From NCBI GenBank assembly GCA_030426545.1, contig JAUHYL010000044.1:1-33678 (forward strand): a stretch of 33,678 nt of DNA, read 5' to 3'. Below, piece by piece: positions 7,478 through 15,362 of the stretch (the first letter of the stretch is position 1; every line of letters begins with the position of its first letter). The DNA is from Gammaproteobacteria bacterium (lineage in GTDB: Bacteria > Pseudomonadota > Gammaproteobacteria > Pseudomonadales > Halieaceae). The position numbers and the translations under genes are program-made. The notes beneath the pieces were generated by a model. That model made no database searches, was not told the DNA's origin, and saw only the letters and a program-made list of their open reading frames with translations.

Positions 7478-8576
7478 CCTTTACCAGATCCTGGAATGTC
7501 TCGCGCGATATGTCTGTTACCTCACCCAGCAGGTCGACGCCGACGCGCGTGTTGTTTGCCGCAACCTTGAACGGCGCGGTGAGCGGATTGGCCATGAAAA
7601 TATCGGCGGCCTCCTGAAGCGCAGAGCGAAAATGCTCGCCCGCGGAGTGACGGGAGGATTCATAGGCCATGCTGACAACCTCAACAGATTCCATGAATGC
7701 CTCGATGTCTATCCATTCTTCAAGCGCCTGACGTTCAACTGTACGGCGCACGCCACGACGCATCTTTCGCGCCATATTGCGAAACTCGCGCTGAAACATG
7801 GGGCCAAGTATGGGCGCTGAAACCGCCTCCAGCTGATCCTCCATTTCCAGTTCACGCCAGTCAGTGGCGCTCAAGACCGAATCAATGTGGGGGAACACCA
7901 GTTGTTCTTCGACTCTCATATGATCAAAGATATGCGCGATGTAATCCCGCCCCTGCACAACCAGCTTATCGCCCGTTAGAACACCGCTGCGCCAGTTTTC
8001 CACGGCGCGCAGCAGTTGCTGGCCCAGCTTGGCTGTTTCATCGTGATCGCGCTGCAAGGTATCGACCTCGTCGATAGCGCCGGCATCAAGCTCCGCGACG
8101 CGGGCATAGATGAGATCCTCGCGCGGATGGTGAAATCGGTCCGGCCACGTGACCATGTAATCCATGATCTCGTACACAAGGTGCGGATCAATGAGTTCTC
8201 CTGCTGCGATGGTATCCAGTTGTCCACCGAGCAGCTGCATTACCCCCGCCATATGGCGATGTTCCGCGTACAGGGTTTTCATCAGTGGCTGCTCGCTCTT
8301 GACCACGTCTTTGTGCTTCTCCCAGTGGGAGGGATCGCTGTAGCCGCCGTTATCTGCCCTGGAAGGCTGTTCACCGGCACTGGTCTGCTTCCGGTTTTCC
8401 CGGGTTTTTCTGACGGTGTTCTTTGGGCCGCCCCCCGAAGATTTTTTCTTCGTCGTGTTTGCCCTGGACGCGGCTTTTGACCCGGTTGCCTTTTTTGCAC
8501 GGGTGGACGTTTTCGACCTGGATTTAGGTGTGGCTTTCGATTTGGCCGTTGACCCGGCTTTGGTTCTGGCAGCCAT
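7428..8576 (-). CDS. Hemerythrin-domain protein with a histone-H1-like basic N-terminal tail
   Basis: A 382-residue protein in two parts. Residues 2 to about 68 are almost entirely Ala, Lys, Ser, Thr and Arg, like the histone-H1-like tails of AlgP-type proteins. Residues about 95-240 form an HHE/hemerythrin four-helix bundle with likely di-iron ligands H106, H149 or H150 with E153, H178, and H215/H219 with E223. The remaining 140 residues are helical and unassigned. Hemerythrins bind oxygen, NO or reactive oxygen species through two irons; the tail could bind nucleic acid (inference). The start is the ATG at 8576, eight bases after AGGAGG; a GTG two codons upstream is less well placed. Its 3' end overlaps the ABC exporter gene by 50 bases. 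Confidence 0.82.
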   Translation of the reverse strand: MAARTKAGSTAKSKATPKSRSKTSTRAKKATGSKAASRANTTKKKSSGGGPKNTVRKTRENRKQTSAGEQPSRADNGGYSDPSHWEKHKDVVKSEQPLMKTLYAEHRHMAGVMQLLGGQLDTIAAGELIDPHLVYEIMDYMVTWPDRFHHPREDLIYARVAELDAGAIDEVDTLQRDHDETAKLGQQLLRAVENWRSGVLTGDKLVVQGRDYIAHIFDHMRVEEQLVFPHIDSVLSATDWRELEMEDQLEAVSAPILGPMFQREFRNMARKMRRGVRRTVERQALEEWIDIEAFMESVEVVSMAYESSRHSAGEHFRSALQEAADIFMANPLTAPFKVAANNTRVGVDLLGEVTDISRETFQDLVKVNRERKDRVRLLHRNS

Positions 8577-8627
8577 TGGCACTACCTCCTGCTCTTCATT
8601 TAGAACTGTGGCTCAGGCCCAGTGTAA

Positions 8628-8657
8628 AGTGTAGCCCTGAAATTTAGTTAATGTCAT
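8628..8657 (-). promoter_or_regulatory. Candidate promoter for the hemerythrin gene
   Basis: On the minus strand, ATGACA (8652-8657, 5 of 6 to the -35 consensus) is followed after 18 bases by TACACT (8628-8633, 4 of 6 to the -10). Transcription would start near 8621, giving a leader of about 45 bases that carries the AGGAGG site. Found by eye. Confidence 0.4.
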
Positions 8658-8756
8658 TGATCCGGAACAGAAAACCCTGAATCAGCGGGTGCCGCTGACG
8701 GCCTGGCGGCAGCATGTATCCATGCCTTCTTGGCGCACAAAGCGAACTCTCACGCG

Positions 8757-9212
8757 CTACTCAGCATCAAGGACTGCCTGGCCATAACAGGCAACAAATT
8801 CAGGGGGCAGGCGCCTGGGTTTACCCGTGCTCAGTTCGATACAGACAAACTGCATCGCGGCCCGTAACAGTGTTACACCGTCGGTCGGCCGCACCACCTG
8901 GAAATGTCGACGCATACTCAACTTACCATCCCACGACACGATCCACGTCGCGGCGACAATGTCATCCCCTTCCCGGGACGCCTGCAAATAATCAAATTCG
9001 CTGCGGGTTATCGCCATAGCGCGGTCCAGATCGCGATAGACCGCAAGGTCCAGCCCAAGGGAAACGGAGTGCGACCATGCCACCTGCTCACACCACTTCA
9101 CATACACCGTATTGTTGGTGTGATTGAGCCCGTCGATATCTTCGGGCTGCACCACGGCATTCAAGGTATGCGGCGAAGGATGATCCCACGCCAGTTCAAT
9201 GCGATCATTCAC
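8757..9212 (-). CDS. 4HBT/YbgC-like acyl-CoA thioesterase
   Basis: A 151-residue hotdog-fold protein. The N-terminal block VVQPEDIDGLNHTNNTVYVKW carries the Asp, the His-Thr-Asn turn and the Tyr typical of 4-hydroxybenzoyl-CoA thioesterase relatives, followed by a helix (EQVAWSHS) and long antiparallel strands. Such enzymes hydrolyse acyl-CoA thioesters; the acyl group is not readable here. The start is a GTG whose last two bases form part of the stop of the upstream antiporter gene (GTGA overlap), so the two are translationally coupled. What an antiporter and a thioesterase share functionally is not evident. Confidence 0.85.
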   Translation of the reverse strand: MNDRIELAWDHPSPHTLNAVVQPEDIDGLNHTNNTVYVKWCEQVAWSHSVSLGLDLAVYRDLDRAMAITRSEFDYLQASREGDDIVAATWIVSWDGKLSMRRHFQVVRPTDGVTLLRAAMQFVCIELSTGKPRRLPPEFVACYGQAVLDAE

Positions 9213-10702
9213 GTTGTTGCCTCGACAACCGCTTCGGCAATCGGTTCAACGGGCTTCAAGGCAAAATTCAGGTAGCCGTAGGCAATCGCTACCAGCGGGC
9301 ACAGCAAGTTGAAAAAAGCATAGGGCGCGTAACTGAATGTCGCTACGCCCAGCGTCGCCGCCATGTAGGCGCCACAGGTGTTCCAGGGTATGAGGACAGA
9401 AGTCAGCGTGGCTGAATCTTCCAGCGTACGCGACAAATTCAGTCGCGATAGCCCAAACCGCTCATACTCGTTGCGATACATCCGTCCCGGCAGCGCCACC
9501 GCTATAAACTGATCCGCGGCCAGGATGTTGGTCCCCAGGCAGGTGACCACGGTTGTACTGATCAGGCCGCCGGCGCTGTTCACCCCACGCAGGGCCAGCT
9601 GCAGTAGATAGGCCAGGATACCGGTACGCTCAAGCACGCCGCCAAACCCCAGGGCACAGAGAATCAGCCACACGGTGTTGAGCATACTGCTCATGCCGCC
9701 CTTGCTCAGCAGTGCATCGAGGAATTCGTTACCACTATTCGAAAGATAGCCATCGAACAGGCTCATCCACACGCCACGCAGGAGCGTCATTGCATAAATG
9801 TTGTCGCCAAGTCCCCCCGCGAGACCAATAACCGCCTCGCGCTGAAACAACAGCGCAAACAGGGCGCCGACCAGCGCACTGAGGATGATGGCCGGGTAGG
9901 CCGGAAAGCGTCGGTAAACAAGACCCAGCATGATCAACAGTGGAAGTAGAAGGTGCACGCCGATATCAAACTGCTCAGCAAGGGCCTGCTGCAGTTCCTC
10001 GATCTGACTCGGGGTAGCCGCATCGGCGCTCCCGATAAAAAGAAACGCCAGCAGCGCCAGCCCAAAGCTGGGCACAGTCGTCCACAACATATGCCGGATG
10101 TGTTCGAACAGGTCCACGCCGGTCGCCGCCGCCGCCAGGTTCGTCGTATCTGACATGGGCGACAGCTTGTCACCAAAATACGCACCGGAGATGATCGCCC
10201 CCGCCGTAATCGCCGGCGACAGTTCGAAACTGCTGGCAATGCCCATCAGGCCGATCCCCAGCGTACCGGCGACCGTCCAGGAACTGCCGATGCTGATAGC
10301 GACAATGGCGCAGATTGCGGCGCTGGCCGCGTAGAATATACCCGGATCAAGCACCTGCACCCCGTAGTAGATCATCGCCGGCACCGTGCCGGCGAGAATC
10401 CAGGTGCCAATCAACATCCCCACCGCAAGCAGAATCAGGACAGGCGCCAGACCGACGGCAATACCGTCGACTATCCCCTGCTGTGCCTGGCTCCAGGGCA
10501 CACCGACACGCCGTCCCACCAGCGCTGCAACGCAGGCCGCCATTATCAATGCGATCTGGTTGGCACCGAAGGATGAGTCGGCGCCGAACAGGTAGACAGA
10601 CAGGCCCAGCAGAATGACCAGGAACACAATAGGCGCAAAGGCCAGAATCGGCGTCAACTGCGTCGGCAGCGTATCGGGTTGATTCAGGTCATCGAGGCTC
10701 AT
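9209..10702 (-). CDS. NhaC-family Na+/H+ antiporter
   Basis: A 497-residue inner-membrane protein with about 11-13 hydrophobic segments. Family signatures: AGTVPAMIYYGVQVL, the GSSWTVAGTLGIGLMG segment and DKLSPMSDTTNLAA, the NhaC-type motif with the Asp and Ser residues linked to cation handling. The C-terminal half has the ADQFIAVALPGRMY and SVLIPWNTCGAYMA blocks, also typical. Proteins of this family exchange sodium for protons, or an amino-acid or metabolite pair, so substrate certainty is limited. I set the start at the ATG at 10702 (MSLDDLNQ). The extension to 11053 would overlap the divergent nuclease gene, is not hydrophobic and lacks family resemblance. No clear Shine-Dalgarno is visible. 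Coupled to the thioesterase gene by a GTGA overlap. Confidence 0.88.
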   Translation of the reverse strand: MSLDDLNQPDTLPTQLTPILAFAPIVFLVILLGLSVYLFGADSSFGANQIALIMAACVAALVGRRVGVPWSQAQQGIVDGIAVGLAPVLILLAVGMLIGTWILAGTVPAMIYYGVQVLDPGIFYAASAAICAIVAISIGSSWTVAGTLGIGLMGIASSFELSPAITAGAIISGAYFGDKLSPMSDTTNLAAAATGVDLFEHIRHMLWTTVPSFGLALLAFLFIGSADAATPSQIEELQQALAEQFDIGVHLLLPLLIMLGLVYRRFPAYPAIILSALVGALFALLFQREAVIGLAGGLGDNIYAMTLLRGVWMSLFDGYLSNSGNEFLDALLSKGGMSSMLNTVWLILCALGFGGVLERTGILAYLLQLALRGVNSAGGLISTTVVTCLGTNILAADQFIAVALPGRMYRNEYERFGLSRLNLSRTLEDSATLTSVLIPWNTCGAYMAATLGVATFSYAPYAFFNLLCPLVAIAYGYLNFALKPVEPIAEAVVEATT

Positions 10703-10837
10703 TGCAGTGGATGGGTTCCGGTAGGCAGAAGATCGTGCGGCGGCGCTGGCGAGCCGGTTCAGCAAGCAGCATGCCTCAAACCGCGCGTGCGACACAACCA
10801 ACAGGCCTGAAAATTCGACAGGTGAGGCCCAGGGCCT

Positions 10838-10866
10838 CTGACAAGCGCGCGCCGCTGGCGTAGCAT
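10838..10866 (+). promoter_or_regulatory. Candidate promoter of the FAN1 gene, possibly giving a leaderless mRNA
   Basis: CTGACA (10838-10843, 5 of 6 to the -35) and TAGCAT (10861-10866, 4 of 6 to the -10) are exactly 17 bases apart. A start six or seven bases after the -10 falls on or next to the A of the ATG at 10873. No Shine-Dalgarno lies between the -10 and that ATG, which fits a leaderless message. Confidence 0.42.
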
Positions 10867-10872
10867 GACGCG

Positions 10873-12543
10873 ATGACTCAGGAAACCGTGCAGGACATTC
10901 CGACCTACTATTACAGGGACAACTTCCTGCGCCTGTGTGACAGCGTGGAACAACAGTACGAAGACCTGCTGCACAGCGAAGAACGGGCTTTCCTAAGTGA
11001 CTTTCGTTGGCTTTCCTTCGCTGAACAATGCCTGTACGTGCGGCTGATCTCACGCACCGGGCCGTGGTTTCGCGAGAGCAGGCTGTCCTACCCGGAGATC
11101 GGCGAAGAAGGCAGGGTAATTGATGCGCTGCTAGAGAACGGCTTTGTTCGCCGCGCGCAAAGTCTTACACCACAAGAGCTCGCTGCCCTGTTCACGCAGG
11201 CAGAACTGCGCCAGGCCTGCGCCGAACATATCGACACCGCAGCATGCAAAACCAAAGCGTCGCTGTTGTGTTCAATCGAGGCGCTACAGGCAACGGGGGA
11301 GGAGTTGCTTGCCATCAGCACTGCCATCGATACCCAACGCGTTGTGGCACCCGAGGCCAGCGATTTCGTCGCGTTGTTGCAGCTACTTTTCTTCGGCAAC
11401 CGTCACCAGAGCATGACTGATTTCCTGCTGCAGGATCTGGGCGTTGTCAGCTATTACCCGTACTCACTGGATAGCGCGCAACGCATGTTCAGCGTGCGTG
11501 AAGCGGTTGATGAATACCTGTACTTCACCGCACTGGCAGACCGGCACAGGGAAATCGTTGAAGCTGACAGTCGCGAAATGCTACCGGCGCTGGCCAATGA
11601 AGTACTGGCGCGTACGCCGGCACACACCTCCTCCCGGCGCCGCTGGGACAAGCTGTGCAACCACCTTGCCCGGGATCTGGAGAGGCAATCATCACTCAGT
11701 ACAGCAAAAGCCCTGTATGAATGCAGCATGCGTCACCCGTCTCGCGAACGACGGGCACGCATTCACGAACAGCAGAATGAACTTGCAGAAGCCATTTCCC
11801 TGTGCGAAACCATTCTGGACGAGCCCTGGTGCGAGGCTGAGCTGGAAGCAGCGGGGCGCATTTTGCCGCGCGCAAAACGCAAACTGAACGGCACGCCCAA
11901 CAGGCGCCGTCAGGAGAGTTTTCCCGAACTATCGCTGACGCTGCCGCAGGATGCGGAAGCGGTAGAAATCAGCGCAGCCCGCGCCCTCGCAGAACACTGG
12001 ACACAGGTGCACTACGTGGAAAACACCCTGATGAACGCCCTGTTCGGCCTGGCGTTCTGGGAGCAGATTTTCGCGCCGTTACCTGGCGCATTCACCCATC
12101 CCTACCAGAGCGTGCCGTTGGATATGTACGACCGGGATTTTCGCCTGCAGCGCAAGGATGCACTGAGCGCAAGGATCACGCACCTGGCAGAGGCAGACCT
12201 GACAGAAGTCATCACCGGGGCGTATGCGCGCTACCAGGGTTATCAGTGTCACTGGGTGAACTGGAAGTACCTCAGCGCCGAGCTGGTGGCGATTGCCGTC
12301 AAGCAGATTCCGCGCGCTCACCTGCTGGCGATCTGGGAACGGCTGCTGTTCGACCCGGGCGAAAACCGCAAAGGCTTTCCCGATCTCGTGGCTTTCGGTG
12401 ATCAGCCAGGTGAGTATGCAATGATCGAGGTGAAGGGCCCCGGTGACAAATTGCAGGACAGCCAGAAGCACTGGCTACGCTTTTTTATTGAGCAAGACAT
12501 CCCGGCGCAGGTTGCCTGGGTTAACTGGCTGGAGCGCAGCTGA
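10873..12543 (+). CDS. FAN1-type VRR-NUC structure-specific nuclease
   Basis: A 556-residue protein whose C-terminal 110 residues are a VRR-NUC (PD-(D/E)XK) nuclease domain. The catalytic line is RKGFPDLV (D504) then MIEVKGPGDKLQDSQKHW (E519, K521), with an upstream helix Glu at E470 (LSAELVAIA). This spacing is that of FAN1, the nuclease that trims 5' flaps and unhooks DNA interstrand crosslinks in animals and Pseudomonas. Residues 1-400 are helical, consistent with the SAP-like and TPR-like parts of bacterial FAN1. The ATG at 10873 is chosen because the family N-terminus (YYRDNFLRLCDSV) starts soon after. It lies directly upstream of a helicase gene on the same strand. Confidence 0.87.
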   Translation: MTQETVQDIPTYYYRDNFLRLCDSVEQQYEDLLHSEERAFLSDFRWLSFAEQCLYVRLISRTGPWFRESRLSYPEIGEEGRVIDALLENGFVRRAQSLTPQELAALFTQAELRQACAEHIDTAACKTKASLLCSIEALQATGEELLAISTAIDTQRVVAPEASDFVALLQLLFFGNRHQSMTDFLLQDLGVVSYYPYSLDSAQRMFSVREAVDEYLYFTALADRHREIVEADSREMLPALANEVLARTPAHTSSRRRWDKLCNHLARDLERQSSLSTAKALYECSMRHPSRERRARIHEQQNELAEAISLCETILDEPWCEAELEAAGRILPRAKRKLNGTPNRRRQESFPELSLTLPQDAEAVEISAARALAEHWTQVHYVENTLMNALFGLAFWEQIFAPLPGAFTHPYQSVPLDMYDRDFRLQRKDALSARITHLAEADLTEVITGAYARYQGYQCHWVNWKYLSAELVAIAVKQIPRAHLLAIWERLLFDPGENRKGFPDLVAFGDQPGEYAMIEVKGPGDKLQDSQKHWLRFFIEQDIPAQVAWVNWLERS

Positions 12544-12695
12544 ACAATGGTCAGGCACCCTGTCTCGCAGCGGACGACTCCCCCCAGGCACCACGCTACA
12601 GCCAATCCATTCGCGCTCAGAAAACAGATCGCATCGACAGCGGTTTTTTCGGTAAGCCCAGAGCGATCCAGCGGTGCACCGATGACAGCGCGGGT

Positions 12696-12701
12696 ACAAT
12701 T
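12696..12701 (+). promoter_or_regulatory. Possible -10 box before the helicase gene
   Basis: TACAAT (5 of 6 to consensus) lies 14 bases before the helicase ATG. No convincing -35 is seen at the right distance. The 172-base gap between the FAN1 and helicase genes (12544-12715) holds nothing else I can name, so the two may share a transcript or use this weak internal promoter. Confidence 0.22.
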
Positions 12702-12715
12702 GTGCAGAGGCGGTC

Positions 12716-14998
12716 ATGCCGTCTGACCTTACCGTTTCAGTTACTGAGCTGGCGCGCTTCTGCCATCGCAGCGGTGATATCGATCACCGCTTCACACCAT
12801 CGCCGACCGGCCCGGAGGGCATCGCCGGGCACCAGAAGCTTTACCGTGACCGGGCATCTACCTACCTCAAAGAGTACGCGATTGAAACGCAGCACCAGGC
12901 ACAGGGTATCCGGCTTTGCCTGCGTGGCCGCGCCGACGGCTATGACCCGGAGGCGGCACTGGTGGAAGAAATTAAAACCTGCCGAATTGATCCGCACGCC
13001 ATCCCCACTGCCGTCCAGGATCTGCATCTTGCCCAGGGGCGACTGTACGCCGCCATGATAGCTCGCGAGGGGGATCTGGCAGGCCTTAACGTCAGGCTTA
13101 CCTGGCTCAATATTGACACGGATGAAACCAGTAGCCGGGATCAGTTCTATGCCCAGGCAGAACTGACCGACTTTCTCGATGAGTCACTCGATCGATTCTG
13201 CCATTGGCTGGCGCGCACAGAACAATTGCGCGAACAGCGGAATTCGAGCGGCACTACCCTACCTTTTCCCCATGGCGAGTTCCGCAAGGGCCAGCGCGAA
13301 ATTGCCGAGCTGACCTACAAGTGCATCGACCAGGGCGCCCAGTTGATGATCGAGGCGCCAACCGGAATCGGCAAAACCGCGGCCGTGCTCTATCCCGCGG
13401 TGAAAGCCCTGGCCACCGCAAAGCATGACAAGATGGTCTATGTCACTGCCAAAACAGTCGGCCGCCTGGCAGCAGAGGATGCGCTAACGCAGTTTCGCGC
13501 AGCCGGTCTCAAAGGCGGCGCGTTGACGCTGAGCGCAAAAGAGCGCGTCTGCTTTTCTCCCGGCAAAGCCTGCCATGGCGACGACTGCCCGTTCGCGCGT
13601 GGTTACTACGACAAACTGCCAGCCGCAATGGGCGCCGCGCTTGACTCGCCCACTCTGCGCCGCGAAGACATTGAGAGCATTGCCCGCGAGCACGCGGTGT
13701 GCCCTTACGAACTGGCGCTGGATATGCTGCCCTGGGTCGATATCGTGATTGCCGACCTGCACTACGTGTACAGCCTTTACGGGCTGCTCGCACCCCTGAT
13801 GGAAGACGGCCAGCAGCGCTGGTCGGTGCTACTGGACGAGGCGCACAACCTGCCCTCGCGAGCGCGGGACATGTTCAGCGCTAACCTGCACAAGGCTGCC
13901 CTGATGGCTGGCAAGCGCGACGCGCCCCCGCTGATCGCAAAGGCGCTGGATCGCATCAACCGACGCATGCTGGCGCTGGCCAAAACAGCATGGAACGAGC
14001 AGGAATTCCACAGCATGGAGACGCCGCCGGAAGCACTTCTGAGGGCGCTGGCTGAAAGCTGCGCGGATATAGGTCATGCGCTGGGCCAGGACCCGACATT
14101 GCTGGCCCGCACACCGGCGTTGCAGGAATTCTACTTTTCCGCCTTACATTTTTTGCGCGTAGCCGAGGAGTGGGGGCCGGAATACCGCTGCCAGTTATCC
14201 CGCAGCAGCGGCAAGCAAAGCCTGGCCATTTCCCTGAACTGCCTCGACCCCTCTCGTTTGCTGGCAAAGCGGCAAACACGCGCCCACTCCGTCACCGCAT
14301 TCTCCGCCACGCTGTCACCCCTGTCCTGGGCGCGCGCAAGCCTTGGCCTGGAAGAGGAGGCAGTCTGCTCACGCGCCGTATCACCCTTCGATAAAGACCA
14401 ACTGCAGGTACAACTCGCCACCGACATCGATACCCGCTACCGCAGCCGCCAGGCATCACTGCCTGCGCTGGCGGCGCGCATCGAGCGCTGGCTGCACGCT
14501 ACCGCAGGCAACTGCATCGTCTATTTTCCCTCCTACAGCTATCTGCAGAGCTGTCTTGAGTTAATTGCGCCGGCGCCAGGCGCCCGCACACTCTGGCGGC
14601 AAACATCCGCACAATCGGAATCCGAGCGAGATGAGCTGCTGCAACTGCTACGCGAACGCCGCGATGTGGCCGCTTTCTGCATCCTGGGGGGCGTCTGGGG
14701 CGAGGGGGTCGATCTGCCCGGGGAGCAGTTATGCAGCGTGGTGGTGGTGGGCGTTGGCATGCCCCAGGTCAACCGCGATACGCGGGAGTTACAGGCTCAT
14801 TTTCAGCGCACGGTGGGTGACGGCTTCGAATTTACCTTCCTCTACCCCGGGATGCAGAAAGTGGCCCAGGGCCTGGGACGGGTGGTTCGCACCGACCGGG
14901 ATCGCGGTACCGCCCTGCTTATCGACCCGCGCTACGCGGAATCTGCCTACCAGGCCCTGTTACCCCCCTGGTGGCACTACGGGGAGCCCGCAGAATAG
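12716..14998 (+). CDS. XPD/DinG-type Fe-S helicase with N-terminal RecB/Cas4-like nuclease domain
   Basis: A 760-residue superfamily 2 helicase. Walker A is EAPTGIGKT (213-221, K220), and the DEAH box is D374-E-A-H377. Between them C279, C286, C291 and C329 form the four-cysteine site for the 4Fe-4S cluster of the XPD/DinG/FANCJ group. The C-terminal helicase motifs include FSATLSPL and QGLGRVVRTDRDRG. In front lies a separate domain of about 180 residues with RecB/Cas4-type nuclease motifs: GRADG (D74), EEIKT (E85, K87) and a Q-x(3)-Y motif in AQGRLYAAM. So one chain may carry 5'-3' unwinding and DNA cutting. It follows the FAN1-type nuclease on the same strand, which suggests a joint role in crosslink or replication-fork repair (inference). 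A plain DinG or YoaA label would miss the nuclease domain. Confidence 0.88.
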   Translation: MPSDLTVSVTELARFCHRSGDIDHRFTPSPTGPEGIAGHQKLYRDRASTYLKEYAIETQHQAQGIRLCLRGRADGYDPEAALVEEIKTCRIDPHAIPTAVQDLHLAQGRLYAAMIAREGDLAGLNVRLTWLNIDTDETSSRDQFYAQAELTDFLDESLDRFCHWLARTEQLREQRNSSGTTLPFPHGEFRKGQREIAELTYKCIDQGAQLMIEAPTGIGKTAAVLYPAVKALATAKHDKMVYVTAKTVGRLAAEDALTQFRAAGLKGGALTLSAKERVCFSPGKACHGDDCPFARGYYDKLPAAMGAALDSPTLRREDIESIAREHAVCPYELALDMLPWVDIVIADLHYVYSLYGLLAPLMEDGQQRWSVLLDEAHNLPSRARDMFSANLHKAALMAGKRDAPPLIAKALDRINRRMLALAKTAWNEQEFHSMETPPEALLRALAESCADIGHALGQDPTLLARTPALQEFYFSALHFLRVAEEWGPEYRCQLSRSSGKQSLAISLNCLDPSRLLAKRQTRAHSVTAFSATLSPLSWARASLGLEEEAVCSRAVSPFDKDQLQVQLATDIDTRYRSRQASLPALAARIERWLHATAGNCIVYFPSYSYLQSCLELIAPAPGARTLWRQTSAQSESERDELLQLLRERRDVAAFCILGGVWGEGVDLPGEQLCSVVVVGVGMPQVNRDTRELQAHFQRTVGDGFEFTFLYPGMQKVAQGLGRVVRTDRDRGTALLIDPRYAESAYQALLPPWWHYGEPAE

Positions 14999-15095
14999 CC
15001 ATTTTCCGGGCAATGGTCTGAAATCTGCACCTAGCGTCAATTTATTTGGGCCGCAAGGTCATTCCATAACCCTCAAAAACGCGTAAATTACCCTC

Positions 15096-15124
15096 ACCTG
15101 CTCTCCCGCAACAGGTCATTTTTT
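15096..15124 (+). terminator. Weak candidate terminator after the helicase gene
   Basis: ACCTG (15096-15100) pairs with CAGGT (15112-15116) around an 11-base loop, followed by CA and six T residues (15119-15124). The stem is short, so this is a weak intrinsic terminator, about 100 bases after the helicase stop. Confidence 0.33.
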
Positions 15125-15266
15125 GGCCTCCGGGATTCACAGCAAAAATGGCAGCCATAATTCCGATGCAGTGGCCTCTGTGCTACCCTCGGCGGCCGCC
15201 TGCAGCGCTGGCGGCGGGCAAAACCGCCGTGAAAACGCAACTGCCGCCCTTTGTTGGGCCCGGCCA

Positions 15267-15278
15267 GGACAATTGTCC
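15267..15278. promoter_or_regulatory. Perfect 12-base palindrome upstream of pntAA, possible operator
   Basis: GGACAATTGTCC is a perfect inverted repeat 84 bases before the pntAA start. Its place and symmetry suit a dimeric regulator, but I do not recognise it as a known operator, and a palindrome of this size can occur by chance. Confidence 0.25.
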
Positions 15279-15362
15279 CGCAGCCGAACGCAGGCGAACA
15301 GATAACAAACACGAACAGGCTTCGTCACCGCATACATCACAGGTTTAGGGAGTACACACCGC

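Larger units (their letters stand above)
14999..15362 (+). other. 364-base intergenic region upstream of pntAA
   Basis: The longest gene-free stretch in the window. It contains a terminator-like hairpin near its start (15096-15124), a GC-rich hairpin GGCGG/CCGCC (15213-15217 with 15224-15228) without a T tract, and a perfect 12-base palindrome GGACAATTGTCC (15267-15278). A CATAAT box (15156-15161) could be a -10, but no good -35 is paired with it. GGGAG (about 15349) is a plausible ribosome site for pntAA. The only sizeable reading frame across it is the reverse strand of the pntAA start and shows no recognisable protein. A long leader or small RNA is possible but unproven. Confidence 0.4.

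Noticed and set aside
10703-11053. 117-residue N-terminal extension of the NhaC antiporter
   Set aside because: It runs through the divergent promoter region and into the FAN1 gene, and it is not membrane-like. The ATG at 10702 begins the transporter sequence.
15213-15228. GC-rich hairpin as an intrinsic terminator
   Set aside because: The GGCGG/CCGCC stem is followed by GTGAAAAC with no T tract.
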